The position numbers were made by a program, and so were the translations under genes. From Flavobacteriaceae bacterium (lineage in GTDB: Bacteria; Bacteroidota; Bacteroidia; Flavobacteriales; Flavobacteriaceae), in contig JANQNQ010000008.1 of NCBI GenBank assembly GCA_028279515.1, forward strand, positions 656,229 through 720,228: a stretch of 64,000 nucleotides of DNA, given 5' to 3'. Positions 25,517 to 34,452 of the stretch are shown one piece after another. The notes below the pieces were generated by a model. That model was given only the letters and a program-made list of their open reading frames with translations. It had not been told where the DNA came from and did not search any database. How positions within the stretch are numbered: the stretch's first letter is position 1; each line of letters starts with the position of its first letter.

Positions 25517-27169
25517 TTAGTTGAAGTATGCTTTTAGTTCGTCCTCAAAATAATGCAACGCATTTTTTATAGGAAGTGGTATTCCTCCGCCGTGGGCACA
25601 CAACGAACCTTGCTCTAAGGTGACGAGCAGGTCGTTAAAGAGTTTGCGGTCTATCTTATAATCAGATTCTAAGGCTTTGGTCGACATTTCTTGTCCGCGT
25701 TTGGTGCCCAGTCTGCAAGGGAAACATTTTCCGCAGCTTTCATAGGCTGCAAAGTCGAACAGATGCTCGATAAATTTCATCATTGGAAAATCAGCCGGAA
25801 TGCTTACGACTGAAGCATGGCCGAGCAAGAATCCTTCTTTGGCAAACGATTCAAAATCAATGGTTAGGTCGTCAATTTTTGAAACTGGGACCACACCACC
25901 TAGCGGGCCCCCAATTTGCATGGCTTTGACTTCGGTTTTGAAGCCACCGCCCAATTCGTTGACCACGGTAGAAAGGGGCGTGCCCATTTCTACTTCATAC
26001 ATTCCAGGATTGTTGAAGAAACTATCCAAACACACCAGTTTTGTGCCCGAAGAACGTTCGGTGCCGATCTGTTTCCAAGCGTTTCCGCCATTTTTTATGA
26101 TATAATGAACGGCCGCCAAAGTCTCGACATTGTTGACCACCGTTGGTTTATTAAAAAGTCCTTTTTGCGCAGGATAGGGCGGACGCACTCTTACTTCTGG
26201 ACGCTGTCCTTCGATTGAGCTGATCAAAGCAGTTTCCTCTCCACAGATATACGAGCCTTGCGCCTGAATGATCTTAAAGTCAAAGTTGAAACCACTGCCA
26301 TCGATGTTGTTTCCGATGAGGTTGTGGTCGCGTAATTCGTTAATTGCGTTCTGAACAATATCGACCGACTCAGGATACTCAGCTCGGATGTATAAAATAC
26401 CATGACTGGCATGCGTTACATACCCAGCGATCAACATTCCGAATAAAACAGAATGTGGTTGATGCTCTAATAAATATCTATCGGAATAGGCTCCTGGATC
26501 TCCTTCGTCGGCATTACAGATAATAAACTTGGTCTCGTTCTCGACCTTTCGGCAGAACTCTAGCTTTAATCCCATCGGGAACCCAGCGCCACCACGCCCA
26601 CGAACATTCGAGATCTTTATTTCTTCGAGTAGATCAGCCGAGTCCTTTTTTAAGGCGTCTCTAAACGGTTGGTAATACTCAGCAACATTCGAGAACGGAG
26701 CCGTTAAAATGGCCTTGCCACTGGCTTTGATATGATATTTGTCTTCGTTCAGATTGTTTTTATCGTCAATAATGTCGCCTAAAGTATTGAGCGCATCACC
26801 CGAATAGTTTTTTCCGTTGTAGTGAAAAGCGCTGTTCTCATGACAGCGACCCAAACACGTCATGTGTCCAATTTCTTCAGCGGTAAAGTGGTTTTCAAGC
26901 GTTTCGTTGACCTTTTCTTGTGTGCCGGCACACAAACAGGCGGTACCGTTGCAGACATATACTTTTTTCCCTTTATTTTCAGGCTTTAAAAAATCGTAGA
27001 AGGTGGTAGTGCCAAAAGCATTGGCCTTTCCGATCAAGAATTCATCAGCTAAAACGGCCAGTTCTTCTTCGCTGGGTGCGCCGCTGGGTTTGGCCAGGAT
27101 GCCCATTTTGTCAAACAGACTTTCGTCTACTCCTTTTCTACCTAATAATTCACTTAAATTATCTGACAT
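25517..27169 (-). CDS. fdhB: NAD-dependent formate dehydrogenase, beta subunit (NuoE-NuoF fusion)
   Basis: The 550-residue protein carries electrons from the alpha subunit to NAD. Its N-terminal third is a NuoE-like thioredoxin-fold [2Fe-2S] domain with C73, C78, C105 and C109. The rest is NuoF-like: GRGGAGFPMGLK for NADH binding, NADEGDPGAYSDR for FMN, and a [4Fe-4S] site at C479, C482, C485 and C524 (SCGKCFPCRLGT and SLCAHGG). In Cupriavidus-type FDH these two parts are separate subunits (FdsG and FdsB); here they are fused. Spacing to fdhA is 12 bases and to fdhD 9 bases, so co-expression is expected. Confidence 0.92.
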   Translation of the reverse strand: MSDNLSELLGRKGVDESLFDKMGILAKPSGAPSEEELAVLADEFLIGKANAFGTTTFYDFLKPENKGKKVYVCNGTACLCAGTQEKVNETLENHFTAEEIGHMTCLGRCHENSAFHYNGKNYSGDALNTLGDIIDDKNNLNEDKYHIKASGKAILTAPFSNVAEYYQPFRDALKKDSADLLEEIKISNVRGRGGAGFPMGLKLEFCRKVENETKFIICNADEGDPGAYSDRYLLEHQPHSVLFGMLIAGYVTHASHGILYIRAEYPESVDIVQNAINELRDHNLIGNNIDGSGFNFDFKIIQAQGSYICGEETALISSIEGQRPEVRVRPPYPAQKGLFNKPTVVNNVETLAAVHYIIKNGGNAWKQIGTERSSGTKLVCLDSFFNNPGMYEVEMGTPLSTVVNELGGGFKTEVKAMQIGGPLGGVVPVSKIDDLTIDFESFAKEGFLLGHASVVSIPADFPMMKFIEHLFDFAAYESCGKCFPCRLGTKRGQEMSTKALESDYKIDRKLFNDLLVTLEQGSLCAHGGGIPLPIKNALHYFEDELKAYFN

Positions 27170-27178
27170 ATGTGTGGT

Positions 27179-28015
27179 TTAACTCGCCCTATTGTCGAGA
27201 TTCTTTTTTGATTTGGTTCTTTTCGTACGTTGCGCGTTGGCATAGCAGGTAGCACGTTCGTTTCGGCAAAAACCGAAGAGCGTAATACCCAATTCCTTGG
27301 CATAATCTACGGCCAAAGATGATGGTGCTGAAACCGCTGCCAAGAACGGCAATTGCCCTTTAAAACATTTAACGACGATCTCGTACGAGATGCGTCCGCT
27401 AACGGTCATGATCTTGGCATCTTCCAATCGATCCGTCATGATCAATTTACCAATGACCTTGTCAACGGCATTGTGTCGTCCGATGTCCTCCATGACACAG
27501 ATCAATTCGCCGTCAATAGTAAAAGCGGCGGCGGCATGTGTACCACCCGATTGTTTAAAATCGAATTGCTGTTTGTTCATTTTTTCAAACAACGTTGGCA
27601 TCAAAGACATTTCAATCTTCTGTTGGTCATCGATGGTTTTTCCGAGGAAGGAAAGGTCTCCCAATTCGGTCTTTCCACAGATACCGCAAGAAGATACAGA
27701 CAGCAAACTACGGCTGTTGGCGTAGCCTTCTCCTAATTCTTCCGCAGGAATCGTAACATTGACAATCGTAACAATACCGTCTTCGTTTTCCTTCTTTAAA
27801 ACGATGTCGGGAATAAAGTCTTTCCTCTTAATAATTCCTTCAGAATGCAGTAAACCACGAATCAGGGCGATATCTTCTCCCGGCGTTCGCATGGACACCG
27901 TAAAGGGCGTATCGTTGATATTGATCTGCAAGGCTTCTTCGATGGTGAGCGAATCCCAAGTGGACTTCACCCCATCTTCTTGATATTTTTTGCCTTCGTA
28001 GTTTCTTGTTGCCAT
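27179..28015 (-). CDS. fdhD: Formate dehydrogenase accessory sulfurtransferase FdhD
   Basis: The 278-residue protein belongs to the FdhD family, which transfers sulfur from a cysteine desulfurase to the molybdenum cofactor before insertion into FDH. The catalytic cysteine pair is C110/C113 in SSCGICGKTEL. Family signatures RTPGEDIALIRGLLHSEGI, EDIGRHNAVDKVIG and SGRISYEIVVK are present. It leads the fdhD-fdhB-fdhA group. The 63-base gap upstream contains a -7-like box and a palindrome, so this group may have its own promoter. Confidence 0.95.
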   Translation of the reverse strand: MATRNYEGKKYQEDGVKSTWDSLTIEEALQININDTPFTVSMRTPGEDIALIRGLLHSEGIIKRKDFIPDIVLKKENEDGIVTIVNVTIPAEELGEGYANSRSLLSVSSCGICGKTELGDLSFLGKTIDDQQKIEMSLMPTLFEKMNKQQFDFKQSGGTHAAAAFTIDGELICVMEDIGRHNAVDKVIGKLIMTDRLEDAKIMTVSGRISYEIVVKCFKGQLPFLAAVSAPSSLAVDYAKELGITLFGFCRNERATCYANAQRTKRTKSKKNLDNRAS

Positions 28016-28047
28016 GGCTGTTTTCTATTGAAATACAGTGATTTACA

Positions 28048-28070
28048 CAAAGTTAATGGAAATATTCCAT
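28048..28070 (-). promoter_or_regulatory. Candidate fdhD promoter with adjacent palindrome
   Basis: On the minus strand TAACTTTG (28055-28048) matches the Bacteroidota -7 consensus TAnnTTTG. Directly upstream lies the perfect palindrome ATGGAA-ATA-TTCCAT (28056-28070), where a regulator could block or aid RNA polymerase. The box would place transcription start about 25 bases before the fdhD start codon. No good -33 TTTG was found, so this is a candidate only. Confidence 0.4.
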
Positions 28071-28078
28071 GAAATTTG

Positions 28079-29746
28079 TTAAAACAAACCGCTGATATTA
28101 CCCTCGTTATCGATGCTGATATTCTCTGAGGCCGGATGTGCCGGAAGCCCTGGCATACGCATCATTGCGCCCGAAATAGGCACCAAGAAGCCTGCACCAG
28201 CAGCGATCTCAATCTCGCGAATGGTAATGGTAAAGTCGGTTGGGCGTCCGATCAACTTAGGATTATCGGACAACGATTTTTGTGTTTTAGCAATACAAAC
28301 GGGCAGTTTTTCTAAGCCTAGATCGGCAATGGTACGTAAGTTTTTCTTCGCTTTCGCAGAATATTCTACGCGAGAGGCTCCGTATATTTTAGTAGCGACC
28401 GCTTCGATTTTATCTGTTACTGGCATGTCCCAAGTATAAGTTGGCGTAAAGTCTTTGTCGGAAGCCTCTACGATATCGACCACATGTTGCGCCAATTCGA
28501 GCGCTCCTTTTCCGCCTTTGGCCCATACTTCGGCAAGTGCTACGCGAATGCCTTTGCTTTTTGCAAATTCCTGAATGACCGCAATTTCAGCATCACTATC
28601 TGATACAAAACGGTTGATCGAGATGACTGGAGTAATGCCAAACTGTTGCACATTCTCTAGGTGCTTTTCAAGGTTAGGAAGTCCTTTTCTCAAGGCCTCA
28701 ACATTCTCTTCTGTCAAGTTTTTGAGGTCGGCTCCTCCGTGATATTTCAACGCGCGAATAGTAGTTGTCAATACAACCGCCTTTGGTGAGATGCCAGCAC
28801 TTTGACATTTGATGTCCAAGAATTTCTCAGCACCAAGATCGGCTCCAAAACCGGCTTCGGTCACAGTGTAGTCAGAGAGTGACATACCCATACGAGTTGC
28901 GATGACTGAGTTGGTGCCTTGTGCGATGTTAGCAAAGGGTCCGCCGTGAATGATCGCCGGGTTTCCTTCGATGGTTTGCACCAAATTCGGTTTTACCGCT
29001 TCCTTCAAAAGAGCTGCCATGGCACCCTCTACTTTGAGGTCGCGTGCGTAGACCGGTTTTTTGTCGAACGTATATCCGATAAAGATGCTACCAAGACGCT
29101 TCTTTAGGTCTTCCATGTCGTCAGCCAGACATAAGATGGCCATGATCTCAGAAGCTGCTGTGATATCAAATCCAGTTTCTCTCGGAACGCCAGATGTGGT
29201 TCCGCCAAGACCGATTACGATGTTGCGCAGCGCACGGTCGTTCATGTCCATGACCCGTTTCCAGGTCACGGTACGGGCGTCAATGCCCAAGGAATTCGTT
29301 TTGCTTTGTATGTTATTATCGATGACTGCCGAAAGCAGGTTGTGTGCTTTTTCAATGGCCGAAAAATCCCCCGTAAAATGCAGGTTGATATCTTCCATCG
29401 GAAGTACTTGCGAATATCCACCTCCAGTGGCCCCTCCCTTGATACCAAAAACAGGTCCGAGCGAAGGTTCACGTAATACTACTGTGGTCTGCTTTCCTAA
29501 TTGGTTTAAGCCTTCAGAGAGTCCGATGGACATGGTGGTCTTTCCTTCACCAGCCGGAGTAGGAGAAATGGCCGTTACGAGAATCAAGTTGCTTTTCTGG
29601 ACCTTTTCCATATCGATGATCGAATGCGGAAGCTTGGCTTTGTACTTTCCGTACATTTCGATGTCATCGGCATCAAGTCCTAATTTTTTGGCAATCGTGC
29701 TAATATGTTTCAGCTCGATTTGCTTGGCAATGTCTTGGTCAGTCAT
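28079..29746 (-). CDS. fhs: Formate-tetrahydrofolate ligase
   Basis: The 555-residue enzyme joins formate to tetrahydrofolate using ATP, giving 10-formyl-THF (cytoplasm). Length is normal for the family. The nucleotide-binding stretch PTPAGEGKTT is at residues 62-71. Other conserved blocks are REPSLGPVFGIKGGATGGG, LHFTGDFSAI, HGGPFANIAQG and the C-terminal GAMMRMPGLPAHPASE. It sits between moaA and fdhD, coupling formate chemistry at FDH to the folate C1 pool. It could supply FDH with formate by running in reverse, or compete with it for formate. Confidence 0.96.
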   Translation of the reverse strand: MTDQDIAKQIELKHISTIAKKLGLDADDIEMYGKYKAKLPHSIIDMEKVQKSNLILVTAISPTPAGEGKTTMSIGLSEGLNQLGKQTTVVLREPSLGPVFGIKGGATGGGYSQVLPMEDINLHFTGDFSAIEKAHNLLSAVIDNNIQSKTNSLGIDARTVTWKRVMDMNDRALRNIVIGLGGTTSGVPRETGFDITAASEIMAILCLADDMEDLKKRLGSIFIGYTFDKKPVYARDLKVEGAMAALLKEAVKPNLVQTIEGNPAIIHGGPFANIAQGTNSVIATRMGMSLSDYTVTEAGFGADLGAEKFLDIKCQSAGISPKAVVLTTTIRALKYHGGADLKNLTEENVEALRKGLPNLEKHLENVQQFGITPVISINRFVSDSDAEIAVIQEFAKSKGIRVALAEVWAKGGKGALELAQHVVDIVEASDKDFTPTYTWDMPVTDKIEAVATKIYGASRVEYSAKAKKNLRTIADLGLEKLPVCIAKTQKSLSDNPKLIGRPTDFTITIREIEIAAGAGFLVPISGAMMRMPGLPAHPASENISIDNEGNISGLF

Positions 29747-29761
29747 GTTGCGTAATTTTTT

Positions 29762-29787
29762 CGGAATATAATATTAGGCATATTCCG
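29762..29787 (-). promoter_or_regulatory. Inverted repeat upstream of fhs
   Basis: CGGAATAT-N10-ATATTCCG is a perfect 8-base inverted repeat 16 bases before the fhs start codon, in the 78-base gap after moaA. It shares GGAAT/ATTCC half-sites with the fdhD palindrome. It could be an operator or a small mRNA hairpin. Confidence 0.4.
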
Positions 29788-29824
29788 CGAATAACGCAAT
29801 CAAATCAAGCAGGAGTTCAGGGAT

Positions 29825-30832
29825 TTAACCTCCGATAGTGATCATACTTCGGTTTTTTCCGTGGAGTTCGGGTTTTTTTAACTTTTCGAGGGTGTCCATG
29901 CCTCCACGCATTTTAAGTTTGGCTTGCACCGCTTTTTGAATGATGGGTTCGATGTTCTTGCCTTCGCGAAGCGGCGTCAACAGATCCGATTCTGAAGCAG
30001 AGAACAAGCAATTCTTCATGCGCCCGTTGGCTGTTAATCGAAGTCGATTGCAACTATCACAAAACGGGTTGGTCACAGAGCTAATGATGGCAAATGAACC
30101 TTGATAACCATCGATCTTGTAGTTTTTAGAAGTGTCGTTCGGTGCATCAGCGATTCGCAGTACTTTTTCCTGCGGAAAGCTTTTGTACACATACTTTATG
30201 ATCTCCTTGTAGGAAACGGTCTTATCCATGTCCCACTTATTGCCATCAAACGGCATGAATTCAATGAATCGAATGTTAATGCGATGCGTTTTGGTGAGGT
30301 TGATAAAGTCGATGATCTCGTTGTCGTTGAAACCCTTCATCAATACGGCATTGAGCTTTACGTTGAAGCCTTCTTCAATGAGCATCATAATATTATCGTA
30401 CACTCTTTGGAAGTAATCGCGACGTGTGACCTCCTTGAATTTAGCCGAAACTAAAGAATCCAAACTCACGTTGATATTTTTGATGCCACACTCTTTAAAG
30501 GTGTCAATAAAACGGTCTACAGAAACGGCATTGGTGGTAATGGCCAACTCGACCGGAAGGGAGGCCAATTTCTTTAGGATGACGGGCGCATCTTTTCGCA
30601 CTAAAGGTTCACCACCGGTGAGTCTAATTTTAGTGACTCCGTGATCGACGAAGGTTTTGGCAATGGTATAGATTTCCTCAAAGTTCATGAGATGCGACTT
30701 GGGCGACAATTCGATACCTTCTGCAGGCATGCAATAGGTGCATCGCAGATTGCAACGCTCGGTCAGCGAGATGCGAAGGTAGGTGTGCTCCCTGCCAAAA
30801 GTGTCGGTCAATATGTTATTTGTAGCACTCAT
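29825..30832 (-). CDS. moaA: GTP 3',8-cyclase MoaA
   Basis: The 335-residue radical SAM enzyme catalyses the first step of molybdenum cofactor synthesis. The radical SAM cluster is C27, C31 and C34 (CNLRCTYC). The second cluster is C258, C261 and C275 (CDSCNRLRL...KNC). The protein ends in Gly-Gly (MITIGG), the C-terminal tail needed for catalysis in this family. Its ATG overlaps the moaCB stop by one base (TAATG), showing translational coupling. Confidence 0.97.
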   Translation of the reverse strand: MSATNNILTDTFGREHTYLRISLTERCNLRCTYCMPAEGIELSPKSHLMNFEEIYTIAKTFVDHGVTKIRLTGGEPLVRKDAPVILKKLASLPVELAITTNAVSVDRFIDTFKECGIKNINVSLDSLVSAKFKEVTRRDYFQRVYDNIMMLIEEGFNVKLNAVLMKGFNDNEIIDFINLTKTHRINIRFIEFMPFDGNKWDMDKTVSYKEIIKYVYKSFPQEKVLRIADAPNDTSKNYKIDGYQGSFAIISSVTNPFCDSCNRLRLTANGRMKNCLFSASESDLLTPLREGKNIEPIIQKAVQAKLKMRGGMDTLEKLKKPELHGKNRSMITIGG

Positions 30833-31743
30833 TAATCGTGTCTTACTCCTTTAAAGATTCTAAAAATATGCAACAATGGCGGAAACACCGCATCCATAGA
30901 CTCTTTGGCCCCGTTAGTTGATCCGGGCAGCGCCAATACCAAACTGTCTCCATAGGCGCCTGCCACACTACGCGATAGCATAGAGTAGGGGGTGCGATCT
31001 TGTCCGTAGCTACGAATCGCCTCTTCAATGCCTGGAATACGTCGGTCCAATAATGGCAACAAGGCTTCGGGAGTTACATCCCGTGACGAGAGTCCGGTGC
31101 CGCCTGTGTAAATGATCAAATCAACGCCTTGGTCTTTGTACTCGGTTGCTTTTTGCTGAAGGAGTTCTTTTTCATCAGGAACCACAACGTAATCAGCAAT
31201 GGTCACCTGACTTTCCTCCAGTTTTGCAATGATCGCTTTCCCAGCTTTGTCTTCCTTTTGCCCTGCCGAAATCGTATCGGAACACACTACGACAGCCGCC
31301 GTAATGTCTTTACGAAAGCGATCCTTAAAATCGGACTTCCCACCTTTCTTTTTCAATAATTTGATCTGATGAATCTCGACGCCTTTGTCAATCGGTTTGA
31401 GCATGTCGTACATGTTCAGTGCTACTACACTGGCACCGTGCATGGCTTCGACTTCAACTCCTGTTTTGTATATGGTTTTGATGGTGCATAGCACTGTAAT
31501 TTCCAGCCCGTCGATCTCATACTCAATACCCGTATATTCAATCGGCAACGGATGACAATCTGGAAGCAACTCTGGTGTTTTCTTTACACCTAAAAGTCCA
31601 GCCGCCTTGCTCATGGCAAACACATCGCCTTTGGGCACCGTTCCGTTTTGGATGGCCTCGATGGTTTCGGACTTACTGACCTTAACAATAGCTCGCGCTG
31701 TCGCAATTCGTAAGGTGTTTGTTTTATGAGTGATGTCTACCAT
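30832..31743 (-). CDS. moaCB: Fused MoaC-MoaB: cyclic pyranopterin monophosphate synthase plus molybdopterin adenylyltransferase
   Basis: The 303-residue protein joins two steps of the cofactor pathway. Residues 1-150 are MoaC-like ([45 protein letters not shown]), which works on the MoaA product. Residues about 160-303 are MoaB/Mog-like ([50 protein letters not shown]), which adenylates molybdopterin. Such fusions are known in Bacteroidota. It starts the second operon segment after a 369-base repeat-filled gap. Confidence 0.94.
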   Translation of the reverse strand: MVDITHKTNTLRIATARAIVKVSKSETIEAIQNGTVPKGDVFAMSKAAGLLGVKKTPELLPDCHPLPIEYTGIEYEIDGLEITVLCTIKTIYKTGVEVEAMHGASVVALNMYDMLKPIDKGVEIHQIKLLKKKGGKSDFKDRFRKDITAAVVVCSDTISAGQKEDKAGKAIIAKLEESQVTIADYVVVPDEKELLQQKATEYKDQGVDLIIYTGGTGLSSRDVTPEALLPLLDRRIPGIEEAIRSYGQDRTPYSMLSRSVAGAYGDSLVLALPGSTNGAKESMDAVFPPLLHIFRIFKGVRHD

Positions 31744-32112
31744 TTTTTATGTTTAATCGTTGAATCGTTTAGTTGAGATCTTTTCAAACCCTCCGTCAAC
31801 ACCTCTGGTGTTGCCACCTCCCTTTATCTAAAGGGAGGAGCTGAATTTAATTTTTATTCAATTTTTGAACTAGTTGCTTAATTCTAGTTCTATTTTGGCT
31901 CCCCTCTTTTGTTAAAGAGGGGTGGTTCAGCTTTGCTGAAGCGGGGAGTTAATGCTTCTCATTAATTATTAATCATTCTTGGTTGCTGCCACGAATTCAC
32001 GAATTATATTTTCTTGATCACTAGTTGTCTAACGACCAAAGACCAATAACTAACGACAGATTCCCGCCTTGCCCCTCCGTTAAAGCTTCAGCGGCACGCG
32101 GGCGCGGGAATT
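31744..32112. repeat. Intergenic hairpin and repeat cluster between moaE and moaCB
   Basis: No gene is seen. The spacer holds CCTCCCTTTA-TC-TAAAGGGAGG (31817-31838), CCCCTCTTT-N4-AAAGAGGGG (31901-31922), TTCAGC-TTT-GCTGAA (31926-31940), an AACGACCAAAGACCAATAAC-like module (about 32028-32055), and an element with ATTCCCGC/GCGGGAAT arms 36 bases apart (32060-32111). These structures interrupt an otherwise compact operon and may end or attenuate transcription from moeA. Confidence 0.6.
32060..32111. repeat. Long REP-like inverted repeat after moaE
   Basis: The outer arms ATTCCCGC and GCGGGAAT equal those of the palindrome at 22643-22662, but here a 36-base insert separates them. It ends two bases from the moaE stop codon and could act as a terminator-like or mRNA-stabilising structure. 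Confidence 0.5.
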
Positions 32113-32565
32113 CTAAGTATTCACTTTCCACTGATGCGTTGCATCTTCAAAAACTTCTTTTCCGAAGATGGGTACGTTCGCTTTAACTTCATTCACTAAA
32201 AATTCGATGGCTTTGAACACTTCTTTTCTTCGTTTTGACGAAACAAAAATGAACATACAGATCTCTCCTACTTTCACTTCTCCCAAACTGTGATAGATGT
32301 GCATGCATGTAAGGTCAAATTTTTCGAAAGCGGCTTCTCGGATTTCGTGAAACTTTTCGTTCGCCATGTCCTCATAAGCTGTATAATTGATAGCCTTTAC
32401 CGTTTTGCCATCGATCTCATCGGCACGTACTTGTCCGAGAAAGATGTTGTGGGCTCCGATATTGGTCTTCGATTGGTGTTTGGCAATCGAGTTTCCTATA
32501 AAATCTGATGAAATTGGGCCTTCGCTAAAAACGTTCTTTGGTTTTCGCTCTTTCTTCATGGTCAT
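32113..32565 (-). CDS. moaE: Molybdopterin synthase large subunit MoaE
   Basis: The 150-residue subunit, with MoaD, inserts dithiolene sulfur into the precursor to give molybdopterin. Family features include GAHNIFLGQVRADEIDGKTV, CMHIYHSLGEVKVGEICMFIFVSS and KRRKEVFKAIEFLVNEVKA with the conserved C-terminal Lys-rich active-site region (IFGKEVFED). The start overlaps the stop of the upstream moeB-like gene by four bases (ATGA). Confidence 0.95.
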   Translation of the reverse strand: MTMKKERKPKNVFSEGPISSDFIGNSIAKHQSKTNIGAHNIFLGQVRADEIDGKTVKAINYTAYEDMANEKFHEIREAAFEKFDLTCMHIYHSLGEVKVGEICMFIFVSSKRRKEVFKAIEFLVNEVKANVPIFGKEVFEDATHQWKVNT

Positions 32566-33653
32566 ACTTTTTGTTGTTGATATTGTAATAGGGCGTGTAC
32601 ACCTTCCTTTAAACTATAACAGTTATTGATTTGATGCTCTTGTAATAGTGAAACTGCTTTCTGACTTCGAATCCCTGCAGTGCAAAAGAGCACTTTTTCT
32701 TTGGTTCGGTCAATTTCGCCTAATCGATCTTCTAATTGGCTAAGCGGAATTTGAATCACATGATTTGATTCCACCTTTGGAGTTTCATGTAACTCCCGAA
32801 CATCGATAAACAAAAGGTTGTGTTCTTGCGGAAGCTGATCGATCGAGACTTCCAACACAGGAGTTTCGCAGGTGAAATCTTCCTGTTGTGTTTCAAAGGC
32901 TTCCGCCGTTTGCAACACCTTTTTTATGGTTTCTTCGGAACGGGCTATGCTGATGGTCGTTGTTTGTACCGTCAATGCGTTGTACAACAGTAACCTTCCG
33001 CTTAAAACATCGCCTAAACCAAGAATGATCTTCAATACTTCATTGGCTTGCATGCTGCCGATAATACCTGGTAAAACACCCAGCACACCTATTTCTGAAC
33101 AATTGGCAACCGCTCCCGCTTTTGGCGGATTCGGAAACAGACATCGATAACTGGGTCCGTTTTGATAGTTGAATACCGATACTTGGCCTTCGAACTTGAA
33201 AATGGCTCCATAAACCAAAGGTTTGTTCGTAATGATGGCAGCATCATTGACCAAATAACGTGTGGTAAAATTGTCGGATCCGTCGACGATAATATCATAA
33301 TCGGCAAACAGTGACAGTGCATTTTGATGGGTCAGTCGGTACGGATAGGCATTGATGGTAATTGAATCGTTGAGATCGCTTAAACGTTCTTTGGCCGCCA
33401 AAGCCTTGTTTTGTCCCAAACTGGAAGCGCCAAAAAGTACTTGACGTTGTAAATTGGATTCTTCGACCACATCAAAATCGACAATGCCGATGGTGCCAAT
33501 CCCAGCAGCTGTCAGGTACTGCAATACAGGACACCCAAGTCCGCCAGCACCAATGACCAATACCTTGGCTTTTGACAGCTTGTCTTGGCCGCTTTGGCCA
33601 ATTTCGGATAAGAGGATATGTCTACTGTATCTGTTCATCTTTTTCGTTTTCAA
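32562..33653 (-). CDS. moeB: MoeB/ThiF-type adenylyltransferase with C-terminal rhodanese domain
   Basis: The 363-residue protein activates the C-terminal Gly-Gly of MoaD by adenylation and, through its rhodanese domain, may supply the sulfur. Residues 1-240 are ThiF/MoeB-like (GAGGLGCPVLQYLTAAGIG, ESNLQRQVLF, IIVDGSDNFTTRYLVND). Residues about 265-360 are rhodanese-like with active-site Cys in LFCTAGIRSQKA. The zinc CxxC pairs of E. coli MoeB are not kept: the first reads SYRC, and no second pair is present. The ATGA overlaps on both sides indicate coupled translation with moaD and moaE. Service of another ubiquitin-like sulfur carrier cannot be excluded. Confidence 0.88.
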   Translation of the reverse strand: MKTKKMNRYSRHILLSEIGQSGQDKLSKAKVLVIGAGGLGCPVLQYLTAAGIGTIGIVDFDVVEESNLQRQVLFGASSLGQNKALAAKERLSDLNDSITINAYPYRLTHQNALSLFADYDIIVDGSDNFTTRYLVNDAAIITNKPLVYGAIFKFEGQVSVFNYQNGPSYRCLFPNPPKAGAVANCSEIGVLGVLPGIIGSMQANEVLKIILGLGDVLSGRLLLYNALTVQTTTISIARSEETIKKVLQTAEAFETQQEDFTCETPVLEVSIDQLPQEHNLLFIDVRELHETPKVESNHVIQIPLSQLEDRLGEIDRTKEKVLFCTAGIRSQKAVSLLQEHQINNCYSLKEGVHALLQYQQQKV

Positions 33654-33883
33654 CCACCGGCAAAGGGTGGTAGCAATGCGATCTCGGTATCTTCAATTTT
33701 TGAGTCTTCAGCAATCAACTGATTGTTCTGTGCTATTTGAAAATCCTTTTCTTCCAAGGCAGGATATTTCATAAAAAGCGCCTTTAGCAAGTCGGAAGCC
33801 GTTCCTTCAGAAAAAGAAAAAACCTCTTCTTGACAGTGCGTCACCTCTGTGAGCATTCCGAAATATTTAATGGTCAATTGCAT
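33650..33883 (-). CDS. moaD: Molybdopterin synthase sulfur carrier subunit MoaD
   Basis: The 77-residue beta-grasp protein ends in PPFAGG; the terminal Gly-Gly is adenylated by MoeB and thiocarboxylated. Length and the ALLPPFAGG tail are typical. It overlaps mobA upstream by 17 bases and the moeB-like gene downstream by 4 bases. Confidence 0.95.
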   Translation of the reverse strand: MQLTIKYFGMLTEVTHCQEEVFSFSEGTASDLLKALFMKYPALEEKDFQIAQNNQLIAEDSKIEDTEIALLPPFAGG

Positions 33884-34451
33884 TCTCTATTCGTTTTAGA
33901 TCTTCGGGTGTATTTACATTGGTCGTATGCAGATCCAAATGGGGGTCCAATACGATGGTTTTTGTTTCTAATTGGCTAACAAAAAACCGAAGCCTTCGTT
34001 CGCCACTATCCAAAAGTGTTTTGCACTTTGGGATGATTCTTTTTTTATAGAGTGCGATCAACGGCATGGTCTTCTCTTGACTTTGCACTTGGATCGCATC
34101 GTAGCGTTCTTCATTTTCAGAAACCAACCGTTTTAGGACGGCGATATCGATCAAGGGCACGTCACAACTCATGACCAAATTCTCTTCCGTTTTAGAGTGA
34201 GCTAACCCAGAATAGAGCCCAGCTAACGGGCCTGCATCCTTGATCAAGTCTTCTATTCGCGTTACGCCGAACTGATCATATTCTGTATTGTCGCTTACGA
34301 TCATAATTTCGTTGACCAACGGTTTCAGTGCCTCGATGATATGAGCAACAAAAGGTTTTCCTTCGAGCGGAAGCAATCCTTTATCGCTTCCCATTCGGGA
34401 ACTTTTTCCTCCGGCGAGGATGATGCCTGTTCTATGTTGGTCATGTTTCAT
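33867..34451 (-). CDS. mobA: Molybdenum cofactor guanylyltransferase MobA
   Basis: The 194-residue enzyme transfers GMP to molybdopterin, giving the MGD form needed by both NapA and the formate dehydrogenase in this window. The nucleotide-binding motif LAGGKSSRMGSDKGLL is at about residues 12-27. GPLAGLYSGL and MSCDVPLI are also typical. The gap to the permease gene is a single base. Confidence 0.94.
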   Translation of the reverse strand: MKHDQHRTGIILAGGKSSRMGSDKGLLPLEGKPFVAHIIEALKPLVNEIMIVSDNTEYDQFGVTRIEDLIKDAGPLAGLYSGLAHSKTEENLVMSCDVPLIDIAVLKRLVSENEERYDAIQVQSQEKTMPLIALYKKRIIPKCKTLLDSGERRLRFFVSQLETKTIVLDPHLDLHTTNVNTPEDLKRIENAIDH

Positions 34452-34452
34452 A

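Noticed and set aside
29061..29771. 236-codon plus-strand open frame opposite fhs
   Set aside because: fhs is unambiguous over the full length; the opposite frame has no recognisable domain or signal.
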